The translations under genes and the position numbers were made by a program. From UBA6022 sp038319685 (GTDB taxonomy: Bacteria > Patescibacteriota > Saccharimonadia > Saccharimonadales > Saccharimonadaceae): DNA of 64,000 nucleotides. The first letter of the stretch is position 1, and each line of letters begins with the position of its first letter. Below the pieces are notes generated by a model that was not told where the DNA came from, searched no databases, and saw only the letters and a list, made by a program, of their open reading frames with translations. The DNA lies in contig JBBQDN010000001.1 of NCBI GenBank assembly GCA_038319685.1, forward strand, positions 124,001 to 188,000, read 5' to 3'. Positions 34,089 to 42,668 of the stretch are shown here, in pieces.

Positions 34089-35375
34089 TTAGCGCGTTTC
34101 GAATAAAGTTTCGAGTTTGGCATTTAATTCGTTGAGGTGACTTTTTTCGCCGCTTGTCACTCCAGCAAGAACCCAGGCATTATGTTCAATAAATTCACGT
34201 GCTGTATTGATCATACAATCACGCGATGTTTTCTTGATTGCATCAGGCACTTTTTCATAATCTTTCACGATGTCATCTGCAAAATAACGACTCGTATAGA
34301 AGTTACTGATCTGCGAAACAGTCTGCGCACCCATTTGGTGTCGCCCAAGTGCGTAGGACTTAGCTGCATCGATTTCATCTTCGGTAATTTTACCGTCAAG
34401 GACATGTTTCATTTCACGAACGATAATATCAAACAGTCCGTCAGCAGTTTCAAGATTAACCTGTCCGCCAAAATCCCAACTACTGTCGTGAAACCCAACT
34501 GACGTATCACTGAACATACCATAGGCAAGGCCTTTTTTGCGAGCAGCACCGTACATACGTGAGTGCATTGTACCGGTGAGGATATGGTCTAGGCAATCCA
34601 TCGCGTCTGATTCTTCGTCTGATAATTCACGCGGCAGCACCATTGACCATCCAAATGTCAGATTAGACGCTTCTTTGCGACGAATAATAACTGGTTTTGC
34701 AATCGACAGTTCATCCCTTGGTACCTCAAAACGCTCACCTACAGGGAGTTCCCATTCTTCGAGCTGACGCTGAATTTCTGCTTTTCGACCGAGTAGTTTT
34801 CCGGCTATAACAAAACGCATATTTGCAGCAGTATGTGTTTCGAGGTGGTGCTTTCTGATGTCCCCGAGGGTCACGTTCTGAATTGTCTTGAGTCGTTGCG
34901 GGAACGTTAGGATGTCTTCACCTAAAACCTGCTGGACTTTCGGCCACAACACTCGGTTGTGATTATTCAGATAACCAGTGAGTTCACTTCGGACATTGCC
35001 CTTTTCGGCTTCAAGCTCGCTCGCATTAAACTTAGGTTGGCAAATCGCGACACGCTGCAAATCGAAAATTCGTTCCCATTCAAAATCAGCACAGTCGGCG
35101 ACATATACCATCGATAAATCGCTAGTATAGGCATTGTGATATGCGCCGTTCTTGGTAAATTCAGATTCGTAATCATGTTCGGTTTTAAAACGTGCATTTG
35201 CACCAAATGCCATGTGCTCCATGATATGAGCTGTCTCGTAAATGTCTTGTGATTTCACATAACGATTACCGGCTCTAAATTGAAATTGAAAACTCATAAC
35301 AGTCGCACCTGGGACGTCAATGAGTAGCCCCCGCGCGCCATTTTTGAGTCGTACTTCTGTTGTTGTGTGTTGCAT
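34089..35375 (-). CDS. M16-family zinc peptidase
   Basis: 428 residues, a full two-domain M16 (insulinase/processing-peptidase) protein. The inverted zinc motif HxxEH is present in AHIMEHMAFG, and the third ligand is likely the Glu in ASELEAEKGNVRSEL. The C-terminal half has the arginine/tyrosine-type RRKKGLAYGMFSD-like pattern seen here as ARKKGLAYGMFSD. No signal peptide, so it probably clears peptides in the cytoplasm. It sits between secA and murD2 in one direction. Confidence 0.92.
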   Translation of the reverse strand: MQHTTTEVRLKNGARGLLIDVPGATVMSFQFQFRAGNRYVKSQDIYETAHIMEHMAFGANARFKTEHDYESEFTKNGAYHNAYTSDLSMVYVADCADFEWERIFDLQRVAICQPKFNASELEAEKGNVRSELTGYLNNHNRVLWPKVQQVLGEDILTFPQRLKTIQNVTLGDIRKHHLETHTAANMRFVIAGKLLGRKAEIQRQLEEWELPVGERFEVPRDELSIAKPVIIRRKEASNLTFGWSMVLPRELSDEESDAMDCLDHILTGTMHSRMYGAARKKGLAYGMFSDTSVGFHDSSWDFGGQVNLETADGLFDIIVREMKHVLDGKITEDEIDAAKSYALGRHQMGAQTVSQISNFYTSRYFADDIVKDYEKVPDAIKKTSRDCMINTAREFIEHNAWVLAGVTSGEKSHLNELNAKLETLFETR

Positions 35376-35407
35376 ATAGTTTCGTTTGTTTTCCTGGAAT
35401 TTAGATA

Positions 35408-38026
35408 TTAGTTACGGTTCTTTTTACGATTTTGGCGCTGACTTTTCTTTTTTTTGCGAGCGTCATTTTTTACTTTTTGCATTTCAACAGTTGTTTTAGC
35501 TTTTTTAGCCTTGAAGTCACCGTCACGGCTCAATTCGCCATCAGTAATTTCGTTAACGCCACGTTCAACAGAGTGTTCCGCCAGGCGGGTTAATTCGGTA
35601 TCGTGTTCTTCTTCTTCACCAGCGATAACATCGTGTTTATGAACATGGAATATAGCTCTCAAGACTTCATCGCGCAGCGTTGCTTGCAAACTTTCGAATA
35701 AATTTTGCGATTCTGATCGATACTCAACCAATGGATCGCGCTGCCCAACGCTGCGCCAGTGAATACCTTCACGAAGATGCTGCATATTTTCGAGATGTTG
35801 CATCCAAAGTGTGTCAAGCACCTGCAAATATACTTCGCGTTCAACCTTGCGAATAATATCGCTACCGAGTTCTTTTTCTTTGGTTTTATAGAGAGTATCG
35901 ACTTCTTTTATCGCAAGTTCCAAACGAAGCTTGTCTTTCTTTTCAAGCCCAATCGTTTCAATTTTTTTATCACTAAGAGGAAAGACACTTTTAAAATTAT
36001 CGGCAAACTGGGGATTATTCTTGGCAGGTAGAGCGATAACTTCGCGAATTTTTACATCGAGTAGCCGCTGAATTTCTGGTTTAATATCATCGCCTTCGAG
36101 AATCTTACGACGGATAACGTATACAACACGGCGGTGACGGTTAATGACATTGTCGTACTGCACAACATTTTTACGAGTATCGAAATTATAACCTTCGACG
36201 CGCTTTTGGGCTGCTTCGAGTGTTTTACTGACTGCACTGTTTTGAATTGGCTGATCTTCATCAACGCCCAATCGGTCCATCAGGCTTGCAATACGCTCAC
36301 CCTGGAAAATACGCATTAGGTCATCTTCGGTCGAAACATAGAACTGTGTTTCACCAGGATCACCCTGGCGTCCGCCACGACCACGTAGCTGATTGTCAAT
36401 GCGACGAGATTCGTGACGCTCAGAACCGATAACGACAAGTCCACCAAGCTCAACAACTCCTTCGCCAAGTTTAATATCGGTGCCTCGACCGGCGATATTG
36501 GTTGCAAGTGTAATGGCACCTTTTTCACCAGCTTTTTCGATGATAGCGGCTTCACGTTCGTTATTTTTCGCGTTTAGTAGTTCATAAGGAACCTTTTCTT
36601 TGTCAAGCCACGCTGCGATTAGTTCGTTTTTCGCAATCGACGCAGACCCAACCAGCACAGGACGACCATCTTTATGGTACTGTTTAATCGCATCGGCAAC
36701 TGCTTTGAGTTTGCCCTTTTCTGATTTAAAAATCAGATCTTGATGGTCGGTACGCTTAATAGGCTTGTTAGATGGAATTTGAATTACATCTAAACTATAG
36801 ATTTGCTGGAATTCTTCGGCTTCCGTAAAAGCCGTACCGGTCATACCTGACAGCTTACTATACAGGCGAAAATAGTTCTGGAATGAGACTGTCGCAAGTG
36901 TCATACTTTCCTGAAGCACAGGGACGCCTTCTTTGGCTTCGATTGCCTGGTGAAGACCTTCGTTGTAACGACGACCTTGCATCAAACGACCAGTATGCTC
37001 ATCGACAATGATAACTTCGCCATCGGTTGTGACGACGTAATCTTTGTCGCGTTTAAATAATGTCTGGGCACGGAGTGACTGATCCATGTGGTACACGGAA
37101 CGAACGTAATCTGGTGTGTATAAGTTTTTTATACCAAGTAGTTTCTGGACTTTTTCGACACCTTCGTCGGTCAGCGCAACACTCCGACGTTTTTCGTCGA
37201 GTGTAAAATCTTCGTCGGTAAGTTTTGCCGCAATTTTACTGAACTGATAGTAGCTTTCCGGGTTTTCAGCTGCCGGTGCACTAATAATAAGCGGGGTTCG
37301 CGCTTCATCAATCAGAATTGAGTCAACCTCGTCCACAATCGCAAAATGAAGATCACGCTGGCGCAGGAGATCAACTTCGTTCACCATGTTGTCACGTAAA
37401 TAATCAAATCCGAACTCATTGTTTGTGCCGTAGGTAATATCAGCAGCATACGCTTCTTTACGGGTTACGGGGCGTAATTTACGCATGCGTGGATCGTTAT
37501 GATCCTGATTATCAAAATCCTTGTCGTACACGAATGACGCATCGTTCACAATCACGCCTGTTGCCATACCCAGAAAGTCGTATAACTCTCCCATCCAGCT
37601 AGCGTCACGCTGCGCCAGATAATCGTTAACCGTCACAACATGAACGCCTTTGGCTTCGAGTGCATTTAAGTATGTCGGAAGAGTCGCAACTAGCGTTTTG
37701 CCTTCACCAGTCTTCATTTCGGCAACATTTCCCTCGTGAAGTGCCATACCACCGATTAACTGCACGTCAAAATGACGCATTCCAAGTACGCGGTCACTTG
37801 CCTCACGGACAAGCGCAAATGCGTCTGACAAAAGTGCATCGACTGATTCACCTTTTTCAAGCCGTTTTTTTAGAACGTCAGTCTGTTTTTTTAATTCAGG
37901 CTTACTTAGCTTTTTATACTTATCGGCAAGATCATTAATGGCACCGACTTTTTTCTGTAACGTCTTTAAAATTCGAACTTGTGGATCGCCGAACACTTTT
38001 GTTAACGCTGATTGTCTACTAATCAT
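35408..38026 (-). CDS. secA: SecA, preprotein translocase ATPase
   Basis: 872 residues. Motor with Walker A EMKTGEGKTLVATLP, DEVD box FAIVDEVDSILIDEARTPL, and NIAGRGTDIKLGEGV plus RRIDNQLRGRGGRQGDPG in the second nucleotide domain. It drives proteins through SecYEG. The C-terminal tail is Lys/Arg-rich (KKKKSQRQNRKK) and lacks the usual zinc-binding CxCxSGx8CH motif and SecB site. GAGGGG Shine-Dalgarno before the ATG. Confidence 0.97.
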   Translation of the reverse strand: MISRQSALTKVFGDPQVRILKTLQKKVGAINDLADKYKKLSKPELKKQTDVLKKRLEKGESVDALLSDAFALVREASDRVLGMRHFDVQLIGGMALHEGNVAEMKTGEGKTLVATLPTYLNALEAKGVHVVTVNDYLAQRDASWMGELYDFLGMATGVIVNDASFVYDKDFDNQDHNDPRMRKLRPVTRKEAYAADITYGTNNEFGFDYLRDNMVNEVDLLRQRDLHFAIVDEVDSILIDEARTPLIISAPAAENPESYYQFSKIAAKLTDEDFTLDEKRRSVALTDEGVEKVQKLLGIKNLYTPDYVRSVYHMDQSLRAQTLFKRDKDYVVTTDGEVIIVDEHTGRLMQGRRYNEGLHQAIEAKEGVPVLQESMTLATVSFQNYFRLYSKLSGMTGTAFTEAEEFQQIYSLDVIQIPSNKPIKRTDHQDLIFKSEKGKLKAVADAIKQYHKDGRPVLVGSASIAKNELIAAWLDKEKVPYELLNAKNNEREAAIIEKAGEKGAITLATNIAGRGTDIKLGEGVVELGGLVVIGSERHESRRIDNQLRGRGGRQGDPGETQFYVSTEDDLMRIFQGERIASLMDRLGVDEDQPIQNSAVSKTLEAAQKRVEGYNFDTRKNVVQYDNVINRHRRVVYVIRRKILEGDDIKPEIQRLLDVKIREVIALPAKNNPQFADNFKSVFPLSDKKIETIGLEKKDKLRLELAIKEVDTLYKTKEKELGSDIIRKVEREVYLQVLDTLWMQHLENMQHLREGIHWRSVGQRDPLVEYRSESQNLFESLQATLRDEVLRAIFHVHKHDVIAGEEEEHDTELTRLAEHSVERGVNEITDGELSRDGDFKAKKAKTTVEMQKVKNDARKKKKSQRQNRKKNRN

Positions 38027-38116
38027 AAGGAACCCCTCGCAGTCTCGTGAAACTTCTGTAAAATACTACGTATTAGTATACGCTGTTTCGACCAGATAGA
38101 AAAGAGATAAACGTGC

Positions 38117-38488
38117 CTACATTTCGCGGGCGTAACTACGTTTAAACCTGCTGAGAACACCCCGACGGCCTACGTGCGGAATAGTTGCTTCTTTGTATTT
38201 GTGCAGCTGTGCGACAATTTTTGCTTCGACGATATCGAGCGCAGCCAGGATATTAACAGTTGAGTCCCTAGCGGTTAACATTTTGTCAGGTACATGCATA
38301 ATAACTTCGGCTTCATATTTGTTGCCGTGAGCTTTATTGACCTCTCGGAGTTTCACCTCAGCCGTGACACTTTTGCGTGCATGGCGTGGGAGGTAGCGAT
38401 CGAGTCTGCCTATCTTTCTGGTGACGTATTTTCTTGTTGCGTCGTCGAGTTCAAATTTGACACCAGTGATATCGATTGTTTTAATCAT
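38117..38488 (-). CDS. hpf: Ribosome hibernation promoting factor (HPF/RaiA)
   Basis: 123 residues, short HPF type: beta-alpha-beta-beta-beta-alpha fold with IDITGVKFELDDATRKYVTRK, KSVTAEVKLREVNK and YEAEVIMHVPDKMLTARDS. It binds the 30S decoding site and silences idle ribosomes. There is no long C-terminal dimerisation domain. AGGAGGG Shine-Dalgarno upstream. Confidence 0.9.
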   Translation of the reverse strand: MIKTIDITGVKFELDDATRKYVTRKIGRLDRYLPRHARKSVTAEVKLREVNKAHGNKYEAEVIMHVPDKMLTARDSTVNILAALDIVEAKIVAQLHKYKEATIPHVGRRGVLSRFKRSYAREM

Positions 38489-38556
38489 GCTACCCTCCTG
38501 TTTATTAGGTTCGGTACTCTTATTATAGCACTCCTGCTTTAGAGTTACAGACTGAA

Positions 38557-39855
38557 TTAAATAGTTTCTCTGTTACCCATATACGGACGGAGTGCTGCAG
38601 GAACAATTACATGGCCGTCAGCAGTTTGGAAATTTTCGAGTATGGCGACAAGTGGTCGTTCGGAAAATACAGTCGCATCATTTGTATGAACATACTCTAC
38701 TTCTCCACTCTCGCGACGAACACGAGTTTTCATTGGTCGTGCCTGATAATCAGTAATGTAGTCGGCGGTATGCGTCTCGCGATATTCGCCTTGGCTAGGA
38801 AGCCATGTGTTGATATCAACACCTTTTGCGTTTGGCCGACCAATATCTGCAGTACACTTCTCAAGTGTCTGGAATGGCAAACCGAGTTGAGTCATCAGGT
38901 ACTCTTGTATCGCTACCATCAACAGATGTTCACTGAGTGATGTTTCGGGAGTACTAAAACTCTCCATCTCAAGTTTATTAAACTGATGGAGGCGAAAAAT
39001 CCCTTCAGCATCCTTGCCGTACGTCCCCGCCTCGCGACGAAACGCTGTCGTATAGCCAACCATACGAATAGGCAACTTTGCTTGCGGCAAGATCTCATTC
39101 ATATACATCGGTGCCATCGTATGTTCAGCGCTCGCGTTCAACCACAGGTCTTCGTCTTCAATCTTGTAGGTCTGCTCTTCTTTGTTAAGCCGTCCTGTCG
39201 CCTGGAAAACATCTGTCCTTGCGACTGCGGGAGGGATAATTGGCGTAAATGGCTTGCTGCTAATACCCTGCAGACCATTGTCATCGATAATTTTCTGCAG
39301 TGTCACTTCAGAGCCAAGCACATCCATACCGTACTGCCATAACGCCATCTCGAGCCGCACGAGATCACCCTTTAAATAGGCAAACCGAGCGCCAGCAATC
39401 TTAGCAGCACGTTCTTTATCGATCCAATCTCGTGCCCCGGCAAGTTCCCAGTGACTTTTTGGCGTAAAGTCAAATTCCGGTTTGTCACCAACGGTTTTGA
39501 TAACGACATTCTCGTCTTCGGTGGTTCCCACAGGAACACTATCGAGTGCCATATTTGGTAATTTTTTAAATTCTTCAATAAACGTTTCTTCGGCGCTGCA
39601 AAGTGCGTCCTCAATCTCAGTAAGTTTAATTTTCAGCTGCTTGCCTTCTTCGACTAATTCATCAGATGGCTTGCCACCTTTCATTGCATTCGAAATCGTA
39701 TTCCGTCTGGTACGTAGCTCATCAACCTGCTGGCCAAGAGTTCGACGCGAGTCATCCAACCGCAAAATAGCCGCAACATCCAGGTTGTAGCCTTTATTTT
39801 TAGCATTTTGCTCAACTTTTTCGGAATTTTCCCGAACGAAACGAATATCTAACAT
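38557..39855 (-). CDS. serS: Seryl-tRNA synthetase
   Basis: 432 residues. Class II enzyme that charges tRNA-Ser. N-terminal coiled-coil arm (about 30-100) that binds the tRNA variable arm; motif 2 in YTTAFRREAGTYGKDAEGIFRLHQF, split by normal spacing; motif 3 TVFSERPLVAILEN. All family landmarks are visible. A TATAAT lies 10 nt before the ATG. Confidence 0.97.
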   Translation of the reverse strand: MLDIRFVRENSEKVEQNAKNKGYNLDVAAILRLDDSRRTLGQQVDELRTRRNTISNAMKGGKPSDELVEEGKQLKIKLTEIEDALCSAEETFIEEFKKLPNMALDSVPVGTTEDENVVIKTVGDKPEFDFTPKSHWELAGARDWIDKERAAKIAGARFAYLKGDLVRLEMALWQYGMDVLGSEVTLQKIIDDNGLQGISSKPFTPIIPPAVARTDVFQATGRLNKEEQTYKIEDEDLWLNASAEHTMAPMYMNEILPQAKLPIRMVGYTTAFRREAGTYGKDAEGIFRLHQFNKLEMESFSTPETSLSEHLLMVAIQEYLMTQLGLPFQTLEKCTADIGRPNAKGVDINTWLPSQGEYRETHTADYITDYQARPMKTRVRRESGEVEYVHTNDATVFSERPLVAILENFQTADGHVIVPAALRPYMGNRETI

Positions 39856-39865
39856 AATGAACCTT

Positions 39866-39871
39866 ATTATA
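39866..39871 (-). promoter_or_regulatory. -10 of serS
   Basis: TATAAT on the minus strand, 10 nt before the ATG. The spacer contains AAGG 6 nt from the ATG, so a very short leader with a weak Shine-Dalgarno is possible. Confidence 0.5.
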
Positions 39872-39891
39872 CCCTTCTCGTTAGTAAAGGG

Positions 39892-40587
39892 CTAGGCTTT
39901 CGTGTCAGTCCTACTAACACCACGTTGCATAAATGCCCGTCGAGCAAGATCACGAAGAGTTGCCTTCCGTGATAACGTATCACTCTGACCAATTAAACTT
40001 GCGAGAGCTTCTCTGCGTTCTGGTGTCAAATGTTTGTTATTCTGAATCCAAAGTGTATCATATGCAAGTTTCCTCAGTAAAATAGAGCCCTTGTCAAACG
40101 TATCATTTGCCTCGAACACAAGAGCAACATCTTCAAAGCCATTTTTTGATAACAATTTTCTGAGAGAATTGGGCTTATAGACGGGAAATATACCGATATG
40201 GCCGATTTTTCCGTCACTAGGCATGGTTACTTTTACCATCTCCTGAATGGCTTTCGCCTGGTCTTCTGGCGACAAATGTTGCATTAAAAATGATGAAATC
40301 GTCACATCAAAAGGATCTCCATAAAAATGACTCAAGTCTCGTACATCGACACCATGCCAATCTATACCGTCAGGAGGGTCTGTTGCGTAATCACTATCAA
40401 CTCGAGCCACCCTTTGGCCAGTTGCATCTCTGGCTGTCTGCGCAAAATTACTATCACCCGCACCGACGTCTAATACGGAGCTTGCAATCTCTCGACTAAT
40501 AAATTGACCAAAGGCTGCGTGATAAAGCCCGGGAGTATGGGACGTTCGTTCAATTTTTTTTAATAATTTTATTTCTTGGTCTAACAT
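39892..40587 (-). CDS. Class I SAM-dependent methyltransferase, substrate unknown
   Basis: 231 residues. Motif I is ASSVLDVGAGDSNFAQTARD and motif IV FDVTISSFLMQHLSPEDQAK, as in small-molecule methyltransferases. A C-terminal helical part is Arg/Lys-rich. No substrate clue from neighbours (serS upstream, ABC exporter downstream). It has its own strong promoter with the -10 8 nt from the ATG, so the mRNA is likely leaderless. Confidence 0.8.
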   Translation of the reverse strand: MLDQEIKLLKKIERTSHTPGLYHAAFGQFISREIASSVLDVGAGDSNFAQTARDATGQRVARVDSDYATDPPDGIDWHGVDVRDLSHFYGDPFDVTISSFLMQHLSPEDQAKAIQEMVKVTMPSDGKIGHIGIFPVYKPNSLRKLLSKNGFEDVALVFEANDTFDKGSILLRKLAYDTLWIQNNKHLTPERREALASLIGQSDTLSRKATLRDLARRAFMQRGVSRTDTKA

Positions 40588-40595
40588 TTTAATCT

Positions 40596-40624
40596 AAATT
40601 AACATAAGTAGTATGAAAAGTCAA
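40596..40624 (-). promoter_or_regulatory. Leaderless promoter of the methyltransferase gene
   Basis: TTGACT (40619-40624), 17 nt, TAATTT (40596-40601) preceded by TATGT (TRTGn). The -10 ends 8 nt before the ATG. Confidence 0.7.
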
Positions 40625-40628
40625 TCCC

Positions 40629-41897
40629 CTACTCTGTTCGTAGCGCTTCAATCGGATCAAGCTTTGCTGCTTTACGGGCTGGTAAAATACCGGCAGCGAC
40701 CGATACAATCGTTAGCCCAAGGATGATCGCCCCGACACTGAGTGGTTCAAAGATAAGTAAGTTTGTCCCGTCGCTCAGCGAAAGCACGTCCCGGATCCAC
40801 GGGTTGAGCGCAATCCCAAGCAAAATCGCAGCCAGGGCGCCAATACTTCCGCCCAAAAATCCGATCCAAGCTGCTTCGAACTTAAACAAACGGCCAACAT
40901 CTCGGCGGCGCATGCCGAGCGCTTTCATTAGCCCGATCTGCTGCGTGCGCTCCAGTACGCTAATATACTGAGTGTTAATGATCCCAAAGATCGATGTAAT
41001 CACTGCCAGCACACCAAATCCGATCAAAATACCTTGCAACACATTGATAAACTGGAAAATTGTGCTCATCAAATCCTCTGCGGTCTGCGCCTGATAACCT
41101 TTCGCTGTAATACTCTCTTTCACCGCCTGCGTATCTTCGCTTGATGTCGCCTGCACGCTTGCTGCCATAAATTTACCATATCCAGCCGTACCCTGTTGAT
41201 TATAGGTGTAAATATCCTTTGCGAGTTGCGGTGACGCTTGAAGAGATGAGTTACCGGTAAACGATAATGATGACGCTTTATAGACGCCACTGACAGGCAC
41301 GACATACGTTTTTGTCGTACGAACTGCCGAACTTGCCTGAACGACAACGAGGTCTATCGTCTGTCCCACGGCCGCTTCATTAGATGCAAACCCGAGTGCT
41401 TGACGGAAACCTTCAGTGATCGTAATTGAGTTAGCTACGGTTGCACCTGTTCCAGCTAAGTATTCCTGAGTGATATTTTCATCAAAGGTTGCGACCTGAG
41501 CCTGATATTTCTTTTGGTCAGCTCGTGTTACATACTCAACATTCAACGCATAGACCGGCGCAACTGACGCGACCTTTGGTAACGTCGCGATGTCATCCAA
41601 TTCAGCCTGTGTCAGTTGTTTGATTGTGAATCCATTACCAAATACCTGTGTTGAACCACCGGTATATTCTTGTGGTTTCGAACTATCGAACGACTGTTTT
41701 TGAGAAACGCGAAGTTCACTCGTATTAGTGTTCGCGCTAATCAGATCTTCGGCATATAGTCGACCACCGGCTCCGGCTGCGAGGCTAAGTGTAATTGTAA
41801 ACGCACCAACTGCGATAGCCAGGCTTGTCAGGAGTGTGCGGGCTTTGGCTTGTCGCAGACTACGTCCGGCACGGCGTACTGTGTCGATTAATTTCAT
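40629..41897 (-). CDS. MacB/FtsX-type ABC transporter permease
   Basis: 422 residues: N-terminal helix (about 20-42), a large extracytoplasmic MacB-type periplasmic core domain, then three C-terminal helices of the FtsX family and the ending GILPARKAAKLDPIEALRTE, typical of such permeases. With the ATPase gene overlapping upstream by 4 nt it forms an exporter or mechanotransmission pump, cargo unknown (peptide, lipoprotein or antibiotic). No membrane-fusion protein is encoded nearby. Confidence 0.9.
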   Translation of the reverse strand: MKLIDTVRRAGRSLRQAKARTLLTSLAIAVGAFTITLSLAAGAGGRLYAEDLISANTNTSELRVSQKQSFDSSKPQEYTGGSTQVFGNGFTIKQLTQAELDDIATLPKVASVAPVYALNVEYVTRADQKKYQAQVATFDENITQEYLAGTGATVANSITITEGFRQALGFASNEAAVGQTIDLVVVQASSAVRTTKTYVVPVSGVYKASSLSFTGNSSLQASPQLAKDIYTYNQQGTAGYGKFMAASVQATSSEDTQAVKESITAKGYQAQTAEDLMSTIFQFINVLQGILIGFGVLAVITSIFGIINTQYISVLERTQQIGLMKALGMRRRDVGRLFKFEAAWIGFLGGSIGALAAILLGIALNPWIRDVLSLSDGTNLLIFEPLSVGAIILGLTIVSVAAGILPARKAAKLDPIEALRTE

Positions 41898-42604
41898 AGC
41901 TGAATCCTCCGTGGTTTGTGTGGCTTCACATTACTACTCACCGATTCGACCTTACCGTCTTTGATATTGATCAGTATGTCGCATTTTTTCGCCAGGTCGT
42001 CGTCGTGCGTCACGATAATAAGCGTCACGCCATTATCACGGTTATACCCGAACAGCATATCCTCAACCTTTCCACCAGTGACACTATCGAGGTTACCGGT
42101 GGGTTCATCGGCAAAAATAATTTGTGGTTTATTGACGATCGCACGTGCGATTGCCAGTCGTTGTTTTTGACCACCGGATAGGTTTTTGGCTTTGCTCCTC
42201 GTTTTATCAGTCAACTCGACACTTTCGAGTGCCTCGGCAATCAGTTTTTTACGGGTGGCCAGCGGTACATCGCCAACTTCCAGCGGCAGGCTGACGTTAT
42301 CACTGACTGTTTCATTCGCTTGGACGAAAAAGCTTTGAAAAATAAAACCAATTTTTTGCGCTCGGAACAGGTCAACTGCTTTTTGTTTTAGTTTCAAGAT
42401 ATCTTGGCCATCGACAATGACTTCGCCAGTTTCTGGACGATCAAGTCCGCTCATGGCGTGCATCAGAGTTGATTTACCCGACCCACTTTTACCAAGGATG
42501 GCTACACTTGCACCGTCAGGAATAGTAAAGTTGATATCGTCGAGGGCAATAAAGCTATTTTGCTTCTTGCCGTACGTTTTTGTCACATGCTTAACTTCGA
42601 TCAC
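41894..42604 (-). CDS. MacB/LolD-type ABC transporter ATPase
   Basis: 236 residues. Walker A ILGKSGSGKSTLMHAMSG, signature LSGGQKQRLAIARA, Walker B IIFADEPTGNLDS and H-loop VTHDDDLAK. It belongs to the MacB/LolD/YvrO family that pairs with FtsX-type permeases. GTG start at 42604, with GGAGGTGG as a strong Shine-Dalgarno. The 3' end overlaps the permease by 4 nt. Confidence 0.95.
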   Translation of the reverse strand: MIEVKHVTKTYGKKQNSFIALDDINFTIPDGASVAILGKSGSGKSTLMHAMSGLDRPETGEVIVDGQDILKLKQKAVDLFRAQKIGFIFQSFFVQANETVSDNVSLPLEVGDVPLATRKKLIAEALESVELTDKTRSKAKNLSGGQKQRLAIARAIVNKPQIIFADEPTGNLDSVTGGKVEDMLFGYNRDNGVTLIIVTHDDDLAKKCDILINIKDGKVESVSSNVKPHKPRRIQL

Positions 42605-42668
42605 CGGCCACCTCCGCCTATTAGTTCACTATATCAAGTATACGCTTATATTGCCCTGTCCGTATAGA

